64,000 nucleotides of DNA from Fasciola hepatica. Its lineage: Eukaryota; Platyhelminthes; Trematoda; Plagiorchiida; Fasciolidae. Shown piece by piece: positions 1 through 10,300 of the stretch. The stretch spans positions 813,501-877,500 of the forward strand of contig CANUEZ040000210.1 of NCBI GenBank assembly GCA_948099385.1, given 5' to 3'. Under the pieces are notes generated by a model. That model saw nothing but the letters and a program-made list of their open reading frames with translations, was not told the origin of the DNA and did no database searches. The position numbers and the translations under genes are program-made. Every line of letters begins with the position of its first letter. Within the stretch, counting starts at the first letter, position 1.

Positions 1-9
1 TAACTATAA

Positions 10-1092
10 ATGCGCAGCATGCTAAGAGGGGGATCGAAGCATTTGGATTCTAGACAGGAAGTAATACGGCAAGTCACTGAGGAGGTTTTGGGTGCTTTCG
101 ATTCTTTAGGTAATGATAGATCACCTAGTCCCGTCAGTGCTAGCTCATGTGTTACTGAGGGTGATATGGTCTGTAAGGATGTCGATCTATATAAGCCAAG
201 GATATTAGACCCAGAACAACAACTGTTATCAGCTAGGCAACAGACCCAGTAAGCAAGATAGAAGTATAGGCAGAAATAGCGTGAGCAGAAGGTCAACTAC
301 TACGACTTATCCGACGGATTAGGACAGATTGAAATAGGATACTCTGCATTGGTCGTTGAATATAAAGCATCAACGCCACCAACGATCGATCTGCCAAGAG
401 TAGAACTGACAGTTTTCGACGGGCAATCTGACCACTACTGCAAGTTCATCAGGCAGTTCGAAAATTACATCGAAAATAAGGTAATCGACCCTGGGCAAGG
501 GCTGCTCTAGCTAACTCATTACTGTCGAGGCCGAGCAAGGAAAGCCATCGATGGGTGTATCATGCTCGACCCGGAACAGGGCTACACACGAGCAAGGAGG
601 GTTCTGAGGGACCCGTTTGGCCAAGCTTTCAACGTAGCCCGTAACCCAATCGAGGGCTTGATGGTGGAGGCAGAAAGAACCAAGAGCGCCGTCCACACAA
701 TGGCCGACCTGGTGATCAGAATGCAGAACTGTTCAATAGCCCTCGACCATTTAGGTTACAGGGCTGACTTAAATGCAGTGCGCACCTTAGAAGTCATAGT
801 CCGTCACCTTTCTCCCGAACTACAAGGTCGGTGGGCGGAAGAGGCGGAACGTATAAGCCGAGGCGACCGTGAGGCTAAATTCGAAGACCTGACCGAATGA
901 TTGGACAGGCGAACCAAGATAGCCGACAATGGATTTGGCCGACTCATCCGGGACGGTATCCGAGCAAGAAAATCTAGCACTAGCCAGTTTGAAACTACTG
1001 CTCGGGAACAGCCGAAATATCAGCCTTGGACCAACCATATGCGTTGCGTTTCTTGTGGTGGGAATAGAACGTTCGGGACGACGAGGTGGTAA
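10..1092 (+). pseudogene. BEL/Pao gag remnant (DUF1759-type)
   Basis: The product would be the structural gag of a BEL/Pao element. Bases 10-252 read as a polar, probably helical N-terminus. After in-frame stops, bases 430-900 read as the DUF1759-like core, with the features THYCRGRAR, the GYTRARRVL segment and a long helical tail ending near EDLTE. The frame stops at 898-900 (TGA) and resumes at 901 with a short basic stretch. It ends in CVSCGGN at about 1050, which resembles the start of the gag zinc knuckle. A TAG replaces a sense codon near 510, just before the THYCRGRAR motif. Homologous stretches in copies 2 (33.5 kb) and 3 (43.3 kb) support the identification. Only the family is certain; the protein cannot be made. 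Confidence 0.75.
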
Positions 1093-1095
1093 ATT

Positions 1096-2180
1096 GTGAT
1101 AATCGTGCACTCCTTCGGAGCCATATCATCACCGTTCTGTGCGAACTACGCCTTTCGGGAATCTGCGAACAAGCGTGGAGATTTGATTCACCGGTCGGTG
1201 GCAGATAGCGTAAGCAAACATTTCTACGTCGACGACTATCTCGGGTCATTCGATGATGTAGACACGGCTCTAGCGCAATTCAGAGGCCCAACAGGATTGC
1301 TAGAAGAGGGTGGCCTCCTTTTGACGAAATGGATATCGAACGCTTCAGAAGTGCTCGAAGTCATGCTGCACCACGGGAGGGTCGAAAGGGTCAGAGATTT
1401 CGACGGCTCTCCTTTCCTTACCAAACGCACTCTAGGGATACTTTGGAACGTGGAAACGGACGACTTCGTTTTCGAGCTAAGCGTTCGCGAGCTGCCGGTA
1501 ACCCGTCGAGGTATACTATCCGCTGTCTCTAGTTTGTTCGACCCGCTCGGTTTCATCTCACCTTGGTTGTTACCCGGAAAGATCCTGTTGCAGTGACTGT
1601 GCCGTAAGAGCGTCGATTGGGACCAGTCACTGGATCGAGAAGACCGGATGGACTGGGAAGAACTTTCGAACAACTTGAAGAAATTAGGGGACGTGAGGAT
1701 TCCGCAGTATTTGGCTCCTGGTCATGCAACACGGACAGGTGAACTGCACGCCTTTCCTGACGCATCCGAGGTCGGTTACGAAGCCGTGGTATATGCGGAC
1801 GATGGTGCACGGGAGATGGCCAGTATGCTACGAGGATCCTGTTTGCCAAAGCCCGCGTTGCCCCACTGAGGGCGGTTTCGATCCCGCGCCTTGAACTCAG
1901 CGCAGCCATGTTAGCGGTCAGGGAGGTACAAGCGGTAAAGAGATGCTTCAACTTCTACACTCGGTCGGCCAGTTTCTGGACGGACTCGACGATAGTACTG
2001 TACTACATTAACAACGCCCGGAGCCCGTTCAGTACTTTTGTGGCTGACCGACTCACGATTATCCACGATGAATCGGCCACGAACCAGTGGAAGCATGTCA
2101 GGTCTTGCGATAATCCAGCCGATCTGTGCTCCCGCGGTGCGACCAACTTCCGCAAATCGACACGTGGGCAGGAGGAGTGA
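1096..2180 (+). pseudogene. BEL/Pao pol remnant: RT palm, A17 region, RNase H
   Basis: Bases 1096-1596 encode the C-terminal half of a Pao-type reverse transcriptase. It contains the FGAISSP segment, the catalytic-loop motif FYVDDYLGS, GILWN and the family hallmark TRRGILSAVSSLFDPLGF. A TGA at 1594-1596 breaks the frame right after the LLQ motif. Bases 1648-1869 continue with the A17-associated region (FPDASEVGYEAVVYADD), and bases 1908-2180 carry an RNase H-like end (FWTDSTIVLYYI, followed by the NPADLCSRG motif). The upstream half of RT, including the first catalytic aspartate, is absent because gag is joined almost directly to FGAISSP. Non-functional. Confidence 0.8.
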
Positions 2181-3030
2181 AGTTCCCGCAAATGCCTAAA
2201 CAAGCCTGGCCTATGTATGAAAAAATCCCTCCCCGGAATTGGAACTGGAGATAAAAGCCTGGTGATAACGGCCACGGTCTTCGAAGCGACATTCATTTTG
2301 TCACGATTGGTCAGATTTGTATCATGACATGCATGAATCCACGTGTTGTGCACTTAGAAGTTGCGCGCTCAATGACAACCGACTCTTTCCTACGGGCCTT
2401 GCAGTGGTTTATCAACCAGAGAGGAGTACCGGCAGATATATACTCCGACGATGGGTCAAACTGTGTGGGGGCCCGCCGGGAATTGCAGAACTGGCACAAA
2501 AACATGAACGAGGACGAACTGCAGGATCGAACCGTGGCCTGTGGTATACGGTGGCACTTCAATCCCCCGCGGGCCAGTCATCACAGTGGCGCATGGGAAC
2601 GCTTGATTCGGTCTACCAAGTGAATATTGCTGCCGATCACTGAGCAACAGCGACCCGACGATGAGACGATGAACACTGTCATGACTGAGGTCGAGAGAAT
2701 TCTGAACAACCGCCCCCTGGTTCCAGTAACCAACGGCGACCCCACCCATCTGGCGCTCACCTCGAACGACTCATTGATGTTAAGATCGAACGAGGGTTTC
2801 CAAGGGCCGACAAACTATCGTGGGAGCTACCTCCACGGATGGAAGCAGGCAAACTATCTTGCCAAGGTTTTCTGGAGGCGGTGGCTTCGGGAGTACCTAC
2901 CGGCTCTGCAAGCTCGGCAGAAGTGGTTGGTCAAAGCAAGACCATTCAAGGTTGGGGAAGTAGTGATGATCGCAGACGAACGCTCACTAGTCGGCCCCCT
3001 CGGGCTTTACACTGACCACCTTGCTGGCTG
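2181..3030 (+). pseudogene. BEL/Pao integrase core and DUF5641 remnant
   Basis: Bases 2324-2623 encode a Pao integrase core (RVVHLEVARSMTTDSFL, then GVPADIYSDDGSN with the second catalytic aspartate region, then the SHHSGAWERLIRSTK end). Bases 2627 to about 3020 continue in another frame as the DUF5641-type C-terminal domain (VERILNNRPL, FWRRWLREYLPAL, FKVGEVVMIADE). The HHCC zinc-binding N-terminus and the first catalytic Asp are missing. Linker sequence before RVVHLEV (2180-2290) still resembles the RNase H-integrase spacer. A TGA at 2621-2623 separates the two frames. The reading frame of this region continues to 3598, but from about 3100 onward it is not integrase and belongs to the next repeat. 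Confidence 0.75.
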
Positions 3031-3197
3031 GTGCACCCCGATGATAATGCCTTATGGCCGTCTGTCGATCGCTGTTCCCGTTGGCTCTGTTGCCCAAGTT
3101 TCCACAACCTGTCCAGTTGGTCCTGGGCCAGATACCCTTTCCGTGGTTTCTCAGCCATCAATGAACGCCGACGTCAATCCCAACGTTGCGGGGCGCG

Positions 3198-3376
3198 GCC
3201 AGGCACCCCGCTTCGGCCGGCGCACATCAGGCCTGCAGACCGTCTGCAATGATGTGCGAGCGCAATTATGCCGGTGGATCACACCTCATGCATTCACTTC
3301 ACGAAGTGATTTTCAGGTTTGTTATCCAGCGTACGGTCAGCCTCACCATCTAGCGCCGGTTGCGGATTGCAAGCTC
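3198..3376 (+). repeat. Conserved head of the non-coding element, copy 1
   Basis: This segment aligns with 14767-14930. Shared landmarks are CGCTTCGG, GGCCTGCA, GGTGGATC, TTTCAG, GTCCAGCG and the distal GGTTGCGGATTGCAA (GTTGCGGACTGCAA in copy 2). The match is patchy, with substitutions and small indels, as expected for old copies. Confidence 0.7.
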
Positions 3377-4802
3377 AAACTCTCCTCTCCATACTGCATT
3401 TATCAGTGTCCGTTGCGACCGCATGCTCCTTTCATTCTTCCGCCACGTTTCGCTCATCCATCGTTCTTGTCAGCACTCTTATCGCTTCCCTTCCGTGTCG
3501 CTGTACCTCTGTATGCACACCCATCCGTTCTGTTTTTGTTCCTATCGTGTTTCACAATGACAATGTCACCGTCGCCCTATCCATTTTTCCCGGCCTGAGC
3601 CCGAAATATGTTCTTTTCCATCCATTTCGCCATCGTCGGCTCCTAATCAGTATTCACTTGGCACCTCCATATGCCTATAAAGCTCACTGATCGCAAGTCT
3701 CACTAGCTGCCATTTTGCGATATCCTTTTTTGTCCATCTTATACCTCCCACCATTACGCACCAGACACATCCGTAACCATGACCAATCAGCACATAAGAA
3801 CTGGCCGTTCCAACCTTTGCATATTTTACGACCAAATTTATTCTTTTTACCACCTCCATATTCTTCATGTCTGAATTCGTAATTCTTCCGTGGATCGCCC
3901 TCTTAGGCAGTGAACCAATTAGCAGCTCCTGGCCAAATCCATTGGTGCAATGGTTTGTAAGTACGCACCTATCCAGTCCAAGCCTTCCAACTCCGACGCA
4001 CAACCATTTTTCGTGCATGTTTGTTCCAGCATAGACCTTCCCGTCCAGATTCTTTTCTTCTTCTTGGTCTTCATCCTGTGTCATCAACAGTGAAACAATC
4101 TGATTGGTTATCTCTTACCTGGTTTTATTTGGTCAACACTCGTATGCTTCGTAGATTGCTCGCCACAAGCATCTTCGTTGTGCCTTTCAGGCTGGGCTGC
4201 TTTTCCTTGTTCCACTCAGTATAATGTCATCGTAACATCATCATTCTCACCTACAGTTTCAAACCGTCTGATCTGCCGTCACCTGAGCTTTCTGACCCTC
4301 CAATTCCTTATTTTTTCCATGTTATTCGCTGTTACAACTGATGCCTCTTCGTACCACAGTTCTTCTAACCTCCTAGTAACCCTTCCCTGTGATCTTTTAC
4401 ACCTTTACAACCGCCCCATACTTCCATTCGCCCAGCGTTCTCCAGCAATTTTCGCGGCCATCTTCTTGCTGCATAGTGTACGTCCATTTATCAACGCTTC
4501 ACCCGTGTTTGACCGTCACCACTTGCCACACCTGCAATAACCAGACTGTCAGATTCACTTTTACCTGTGTTCGTCGATCCTTTCCCCATATTCCCTAGTT
4601 TGTCAACTTCTTCTCACAGCCATCACTTCTGTGCTTCCAAAGTTGGTTCCCTTTTTCTGTTGTTCCCCCATGTTCACTTGACATAAACAAATTTATCAGG
4701 GTTTATCGAAGTCACTTCCGCACCACTTGACCCAGCCCTACATGTCTCGTCTAACCACTGCTACTTCCGTGTCCCGTCCCTTCACTTCTATTTGCTTATG
4801 CT

Positions 4803-4804
<2 letters not shown>

Positions 4805-4844
<40 letters not shown>
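4805..4844. repeat. (TA)20 microsatellite
   Basis: A perfect TA dinucleotide run inside the pyrimidine-rich block, flanked by CTCT on the left and TTCGTA on the right. Confidence 0.98.
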
Positions 4845-4847
<3 letters not shown>

Positions 4848-5468
4848 GTATCCACACATTTTCCCTGCCTCCTTCAGTTCTTCGCCGGCCAATTCTTTGC
4901 CACCATGCTTCGGCCCATCATGATATGCTTCCTCCTCGTCCGTAACTGCGTCTCACGTTTACCGTATCTCTATCCTTCCGCGGTATTTCACTCACTCTTT
5001 GAGCATTGCGTTGCCAGCTCCCTTTTTTCAAATTGACACCGTCCGTTTGGTGCAATAAAGCGTAGTTCATGGCCACCTAGCTCCCAACCACACAATTCGT
5101 TTTTTGTTCTTCTATTCTTCTCTTCTTTCTTCCTTGCTTTTTCATCGTTTCTCGTAATGATAGTTTCTCATGCCGATTTTCAGTCGTCCTCATGTAAGAA
5201 TTCAAGGCTCCGTCCCCCCCCCCCCTACTTGGCTCATCAGGCTGCTCCATCTGATTTTGACCCTCAAATTCACCGGGCCCATATTTGAATCCACCTCCGG
5301 GTTCACTTCAATTCCCTACATTATTCCTTGGTGTGCATACACTTATCTCCGTCTCATCCCTCCCCTGTTTCTTCCTTCCCTCCCTTTGTGTTACGTATTT
5401 CTAAACAGTTATTGAATTTTGTCCGTCAGTTTTGTCGCTTGTAAAATTGTGATTATGCGTAAGGCATG

Positions 5469-5508
5469 CTTCGGGCTTCTTCGAAATAAACTATTATTGT
5501 ATTATTAC
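5469..5508 (+). repeat. Conserved tail with AATAAA of the non-coding element, copy 1
   Basis: CTTCGGGC, then TTCTT, then AATAAA, then a TTA-rich stretch ending in ATTAC. The same ordered set is at 18118-18156. A polyadenylation-type hexamer at a shared repeat terminus suggests an RNA-templated 3' end. Confidence 0.6.
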
Positions 5509-5524
5509 ATCATTATACTTCAGC

Positions 5525-5703
5525 CCGTGGCCTTCGGACGTGGTTATAGAAGCTCCGACGAAATGATGAGGACTGTGGGGGTGAAGACCGCCCACGGAAG
5601 GCTAATCCGCGAAGTCCGCAGTATCAACCTCTTACAGAGTAAAGACGGAGAAGCCGATAACAAGGAAACGCAGTGGACTATCCCACACGCTTCTTCGAGA
5701 TAG
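5525..5703 (+). pseudogene. Orphan BEL/Pao integrase C-terminal fragment
   Basis: Bases from about 5525 read WPSDVVIEAPT in one frame, then shift to a frame reading MMRTVGVKTAHGRLIREVRS up to the stop at 5701-5703. This matches the pattern at the very end of BEL/Pao integrases (a WPLGRVIE-like strand, then a VKTAHG turn and a RPV-like strand). It partly duplicates the same structural position already present at the end of copy 1 (about 3000-3020). It is therefore probably the end of a different copy and not simply copy 1 split by the intervening repeat. No LTR was recognised after it. Confidence 0.55.
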
Positions 5704-6742
5704 TTAAAAAAAACCGTGTGTGGGGGCATTCACGACATACTGATGTACTGAACCACCATACACCGTGACATGTACTCACTTACGTGATACACGTTCATAC
5801 TTCGTGATCTCCATCAAACACGTTGCAGTGCCCGCCGTTTTCGTTGACGTTACAGAAGGCCTTTGGCATATGCAGTAGCAGCCGTGATCCTATCATATTC
5901 CCAGAAACACACCAATCACACCTACACAATACACATTTATACTCCATGGCCACCATCACAACACGCTGCAGGGCTGATTGTTCCTCGTTTATCCCGGACA
6001 TCAAGGAAGGCCTCCCCCGTAAGTAATGGTCGCCACTATTCGCCCATGCGCCAGGGTGCTCACCCATGACACCCACACCCACCCATCCACACACACACAC
6101 AAACACACGCTTCCGAGAAGCAACGGCTCACCCGGGGACAACACCCATGTTTCGCCTTCACGCCCGCCATCGATCAGCAGTTTTCATGGACGACGTTTAG
6201 TAACCTTGCGTCGGTGTGGCAACCGGATCAAAGGCGACCGCGAGTAGAACGTTGAAGACAAGGTATTAGGCACGAGCACTGAGAGCAGGGTCTAGGTAAG
6301 TAGGAAGAATCGGTACCCTCATTCCAAACGTTTGACTCTCCTAAGTTTCTGGAGGATTTTGGTGGGCGGTGTAACAACCGGTCGTGGAAAATCCCACAAA
6401 ATCCACTGCAGTTTCCAAGTTTCCCTAACATCACTCACTAATTCACACTAATGACTCGTTTTTTACACCGTTTATCTTTGCGGACAAACGCTTGTATGTT
6501 CGCGCCCAGAACGCTACTTTGTCATTTCCTTGTTCTGGACCTGCGTGACGCACGTGCTCCTTTCTAGCACGCCGCAATTAGGTTCTCGTTTGTTGAGTCC
6601 TTGTGATTGCATAATTGAGGTTTTTATCTGTTTTGGTGTCATTGTTCATCTTATAAAGTAGTATCGTAGGATTTCACGGATAATTGCTTTTTAATTTGGG
6701 GATCCGTTGCGAATTTGGCTACGCATTGCTCAAACGTGTCTT
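5704..6742. other. No gene recognised; CA-rich repeat inside
   Basis: Short frames only. A CA-rich microsatellite-like stretch lies at 6069-6110. Part of this could be LTR sequence belonging to the orphan BEL/Pao end, but I see no paired copy to prove it. Confidence 0.5.
6069..6110. repeat. CA-rich simple repeat
   Basis: An imperfect ACACCC and CACACA run with a core of uninterrupted CA units at about 6089-6100. Confidence 0.85.
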
Positions 6743-7373
6743 ACAGATGACCTTCCCGAGAACTTTGCAAAAGATGCTAGTTGGGCCTATCAGCCTGTAG
6801 TTATCCATAGCCGACTTAGGTCTTCTCTCGCGTATTGCCAAGACCACCACGCTCTTCGAATCCTGAGGCAGCTTACACTGGTCCAGCGCGGACCTGTAAA
6901 GTTTGCATAACGGTGGAGCTATGATATCTCCCATCGCCTTGATGATGGCCGGATGGATGTTAACTGGACCCGCCGACTTACGGACATTCGGTCGCTGTGA
7001 GTACTTATGCACCGTTCCCCCTGGAAAATTTGGTTTGGTTAAATCCGACGGAGAATGCACCGACATCAAGTCAACTAGTACCCCACTATCCATTCTGCGT
7101 TCACTACCAAAGTATTCACTCACGCGTCCGCTTTGCTCCGGCCATCAGTGGTGATACCGTGAGCCTTATTACAGAGCAGACCCGTTGCATCCCCCTTGAG
7201 CCTTTCGAATGTATATAACCACAGAAATTCTCTGATACCTTTCTCACCCATTTGATCAATTTGGGCTTAGGCACTCTCTTAGAAGTTTGCAAAGTGCTCA
7301 TCGTCTCCATTCGACTCTTTGTATAAAGGATTCATGTTAGTTGCCTGTAGGAAGGTTTCTGAAGGTTCCGGCT
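6743..7373 (-). pseudogene. CR1/Jockey-type LINE RT fragment, copy A
   Basis: Read on the minus strand, 7310-7116 gives the endonuclease-RT linker (PKLIKWVRKVSENFCGYI) and 7123-6763 gives the N-terminal RT segments. The latter contain KSAGPVNIHPAIIKAMG, a PLCKLYRSALDQCKLP helix and a DNYRLIGPTS block, matching the KSPGPDGI and NYRPISLTS patterns of non-LTR RTs. Sequence similarity to other copies stops near 6743, so the catalytic palm is absent. A frame change lies between linker and RT. The copy is homologous to 52160-52271 plus 56967-57470 on the other strand. Between the two halves it retains the uninterrupted target site GATCAAATGGGTGAG (around 7244-7258) where copy B carries the Gypsy insertion. 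Confidence 0.8.
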
Positions 7374-10300
7374 GAGGTCCTAACTTTCGATGGCCATGGC
7401 TACTGGAGCCCTCCTTTGCACTGGTTTGCACTTCCTACTCCTTCGTTTCAAGAGTGCTAGCCTGTTCTGGAAGGTATTCAAGGGTCTTTTATGGCCCTCA
7501 GGTATTCCCCGACAGTATCGTCCTCCAAAGTGTTCACGCGATCTTCGCTGCCCTGGTGCAAATCGCGTCGGCTTCCATAATATATATATATACCTAATCA
7601 GTCCTGAGGCTTTCTTGGGTTGCCGCTTGTGTATGGTGACTTTGATACTCTCGTAAGCACCTTTGCACAGCCGCGGGCAGGGTTGTGGTTCATATGCGTC
7701 GCTGTGGCTGTTTGCTTTTGTTAGATCAATCAGGGACAGCTTGCATCTAAACGTATATTTAGTATCTTTCCTAATGTTTCAGTGCAGAGCGCTTGCATGC
7801 AGTTACCCTCAGTACCACTCTTCCCGCAGCCACGGAACGTAGGCTCCAACCATCCGCTCAATTTGCGGAGGTCTGAAGGCACCCTTTTTGACGGTTCTTT
7901 GTGCGCATTTTTATACGCTCACGACCTTATGCAAGGCCCAGAATCCCCACAAGGTAACCTGGCGCATGGTGGTGCACTGAGTGACCGGGCAAGCGCAATC
8001 CTCTGCTAATAACCCCACCCGTTAGTTGATCCTTTCTAGTGGAAGCCTCATAAGGAGAAGAATGGCCTAGTGATCACTGCCTGTTCTATCAAGGTTTCCG
8101 TGCTTTGTGATCAACGAGATTAAAGATTGGCTAGCGAGAGCTCTATGACCAGCCGAGGAAACGTCGTCTGTACGTAAATGATGATTTCCACTTTTATTTG
8201 TGTACGTAAGAATCATGCCCCTAGGTTTGACCACGACGTCTCGGGTGACCTTGACTCCTTTAACTTCGCAGTCGAATATTTGAAGCCTCCTTCTGAATTG
8301 AGTAATTTCACCTCAGAAATCTTGCGGAAACTTCCAAATTTAAAATCTCGACCTTTCGACGTCTACGCCATCGTGGATGTTTTGCAAGATCTTGGCTCAC
8401 TGAGTTTCCGAGGAGTAACATCGGTTGTCATGTTTCCACGGAGAATTGAGTATCTTGGCATAGTTGGGTGGGATGAAAGATCCTGTTCAGTGGTTTTACA
8501 TTTCCTGACTTAGTTAGTTTTCTTGTGCAACCGGGGTACAATGAATGCGATCCGACTTAGTGCATTCTTTGATTGCGTTTCTCAAACTTCAAAGTGTAAT
8601 CTTCAGTACCTCGCCATATTTTGCCACTTAAAACAAAAGCCGTGGGTCATGACCTTTCAGTGTAATTCTTGGCCTTACAATCAACCCTTACCTGTCTTTA
8701 TTGATCTCTCACATACTCCCTTCCTTACACAATTCGCTACTGCCATAACCGTGTATTTCCACCCCAGTTCCGTTTCTCCGGCGACGGCCCGCTCAACTGA
8801 CAGTTTTGAAACTGTGTTAAATCTGAATTCTTCTTGCCACCGTCCAGCTGCCTCTTCTATAGTGAACGTCTATTCTCTGATGCTTCACTATTCCAGCCGC
8901 CGTAACATTTTGCACATGCTTCTGAGCGATTCTACAGGTCGCCTAGAGGAGAAACAAGTTTGTCCCCTTTTTATTTCTTTGCTGTTTCCATCATCTGGGG
9001 TAGTATTTGTGCCTTTCTGAGCAGCACTGGCTATAAGCTCTAGGGCACCGAATTGTTAGAGGTATCAGCTACGCCACTTTACTGTGAGTTGGCTATTTAT
9101 AATCGCGAAGCGCCAGCACAAGCCCTTTCCAATAACCCTCAGTTCAAGCCTACCTTTAACTACCCAAGGCAACCCTGCACACTAAAAGCTTGTTGATTCC
9201 CGGCTAGAAAGCATCAATTTGTTATCTACTCCTCTTCAGCCGAAACCCATTCATTATTTTTTATAAGTGTAAACTTCCTGTCAACCTGGATTGCGATCAC
9301 CTCGCTCGACTTTCTATAGAGTACCATCGCTGTTTCGTACCTGGGGTTTACATACCCGACTGAGTGTCTCGCGCCTCAGCCGGGCTGCTGGAGACCATCT
9401 TCCAGTACGATTTGCCCTCTTAGCAAAACAACTCCGAGATAAATCCGTTTTTTGCCCGGTCTTGTATTGTTTTCGGGGTGGCTTTGGAGCAGATTTTGGC
9501 CGGATTTCGGAGGGCTTGTGCTATAGCGGCGACTTACAGGGTGGTTACAGCCCATTTTATGGAACGCAGGGTATGCTGTCATTACTTCTTATTTTTATTA
9601 TCTTATTATTATTATTCGCTCATTTATCATTATTTTCCTCCACTTCCCTCAACCAAAGTCTCCATTTACCTACTTCTGCCATCACTACAAGGTAATCACT
9701 CTAACAACCTCTTACCTTCCTTTTTTGCTGAGCTTAAAGTAAACCACTTATAAAATGAAACAGAAAGAAATATATTGGAATAAAATGGGGAAAGTAGGAC
9801 TATATGAATTTATGCCGAATGTGTACAGGATCCTCGTATTCCCTCAATTCATCTTTGGCCTGTGGATAAAGAGAAGGAAGCAAAAACGAGGGGTAGATTT
9901 TGTGCACTTGCGAAAATGAACAATTTATTTTTGCAATATTTTCGCCGTTTAGAATACTACATAAACTAAACAAAAGATATAGCGGAACACTTATGCTGAA
10001 CATGAATTAGGCAATAACGGACTGTGTTTTTATGTTTCACCATGGCTGAACTACTAACGAGAGGCTGCTTTGACTCGGTGGTAACGCATAATAAACAAAA
10101 CTTTGCATTTTTCTCCCGGCCATCCCACGATCGTTGTCATTGACAGAGCACTGCTGAAAGTGCTTGTAGACGTCACTGTCCGACAAACCCCTCAGGAGTA
10201 GATCTGCACACACCGGAAATTGGCCTTAGGTGCCCGCCGACTGGTGCGTGCGTTGATTCGTTTTATGACCCTTGACCCCCAGTCCCCGTAGGCATTTTGT

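Larger units (their letters stand above)
1..3030 (+). mobile_element. BEL/Pao LTR retrotransposon, decayed copy 1 (internal region)
   Basis: Gag, reverse transcriptase/A17, RNase H, integrase core and the DUF5641-type C-terminus occur in BEL/Pao order on one strand, but spread over three frames with stop codons between them. The left end lies outside the window, so no 5' LTR is visible, and I could not identify a 3' LTR. Two parts are missing. One runs from the gag zinc knuckle through protease to the first half of RT (junction near 1080-1100). The other is the integrase N-terminus (junction near 2290-2325). This is a dead copy. Confidence 0.85.
3198..5508 (+). mobile_element. Unclassified long non-coding pyrimidine-rich repeat, copy 1
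   Basis: The block begins with a GC-rich structured head (3198-3376), continues as about 2 kb of strongly C+T-rich sequence on this strand, and ends in a conserved tail (5469-5508) with CTTCGGGCTTCTT, an AATAAA signal and a TTA-rich run. A second block at 14767-18156 has the same head and the same tail in the same orientation, so this is a dispersed family and not random low-complexity DNA. No open frame inside looks like a protein of known type. Internal features are (TA)20 at 4805-4844 and a run of 12 C at 5214-5225. The antisense frame 3647-4087 (146 codons) is not recognised. I infer a non-autonomous retroelement, with the exact ends unproven. Confidence 0.6.

Noticed and set aside
8178..9020. 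Two consecutive frames of 111 and 165 codons as host exons
   Set aside because: T-rich composition, no domain recognised, no convincing splice-site arrangement, and frames of this size are expected by chance here.
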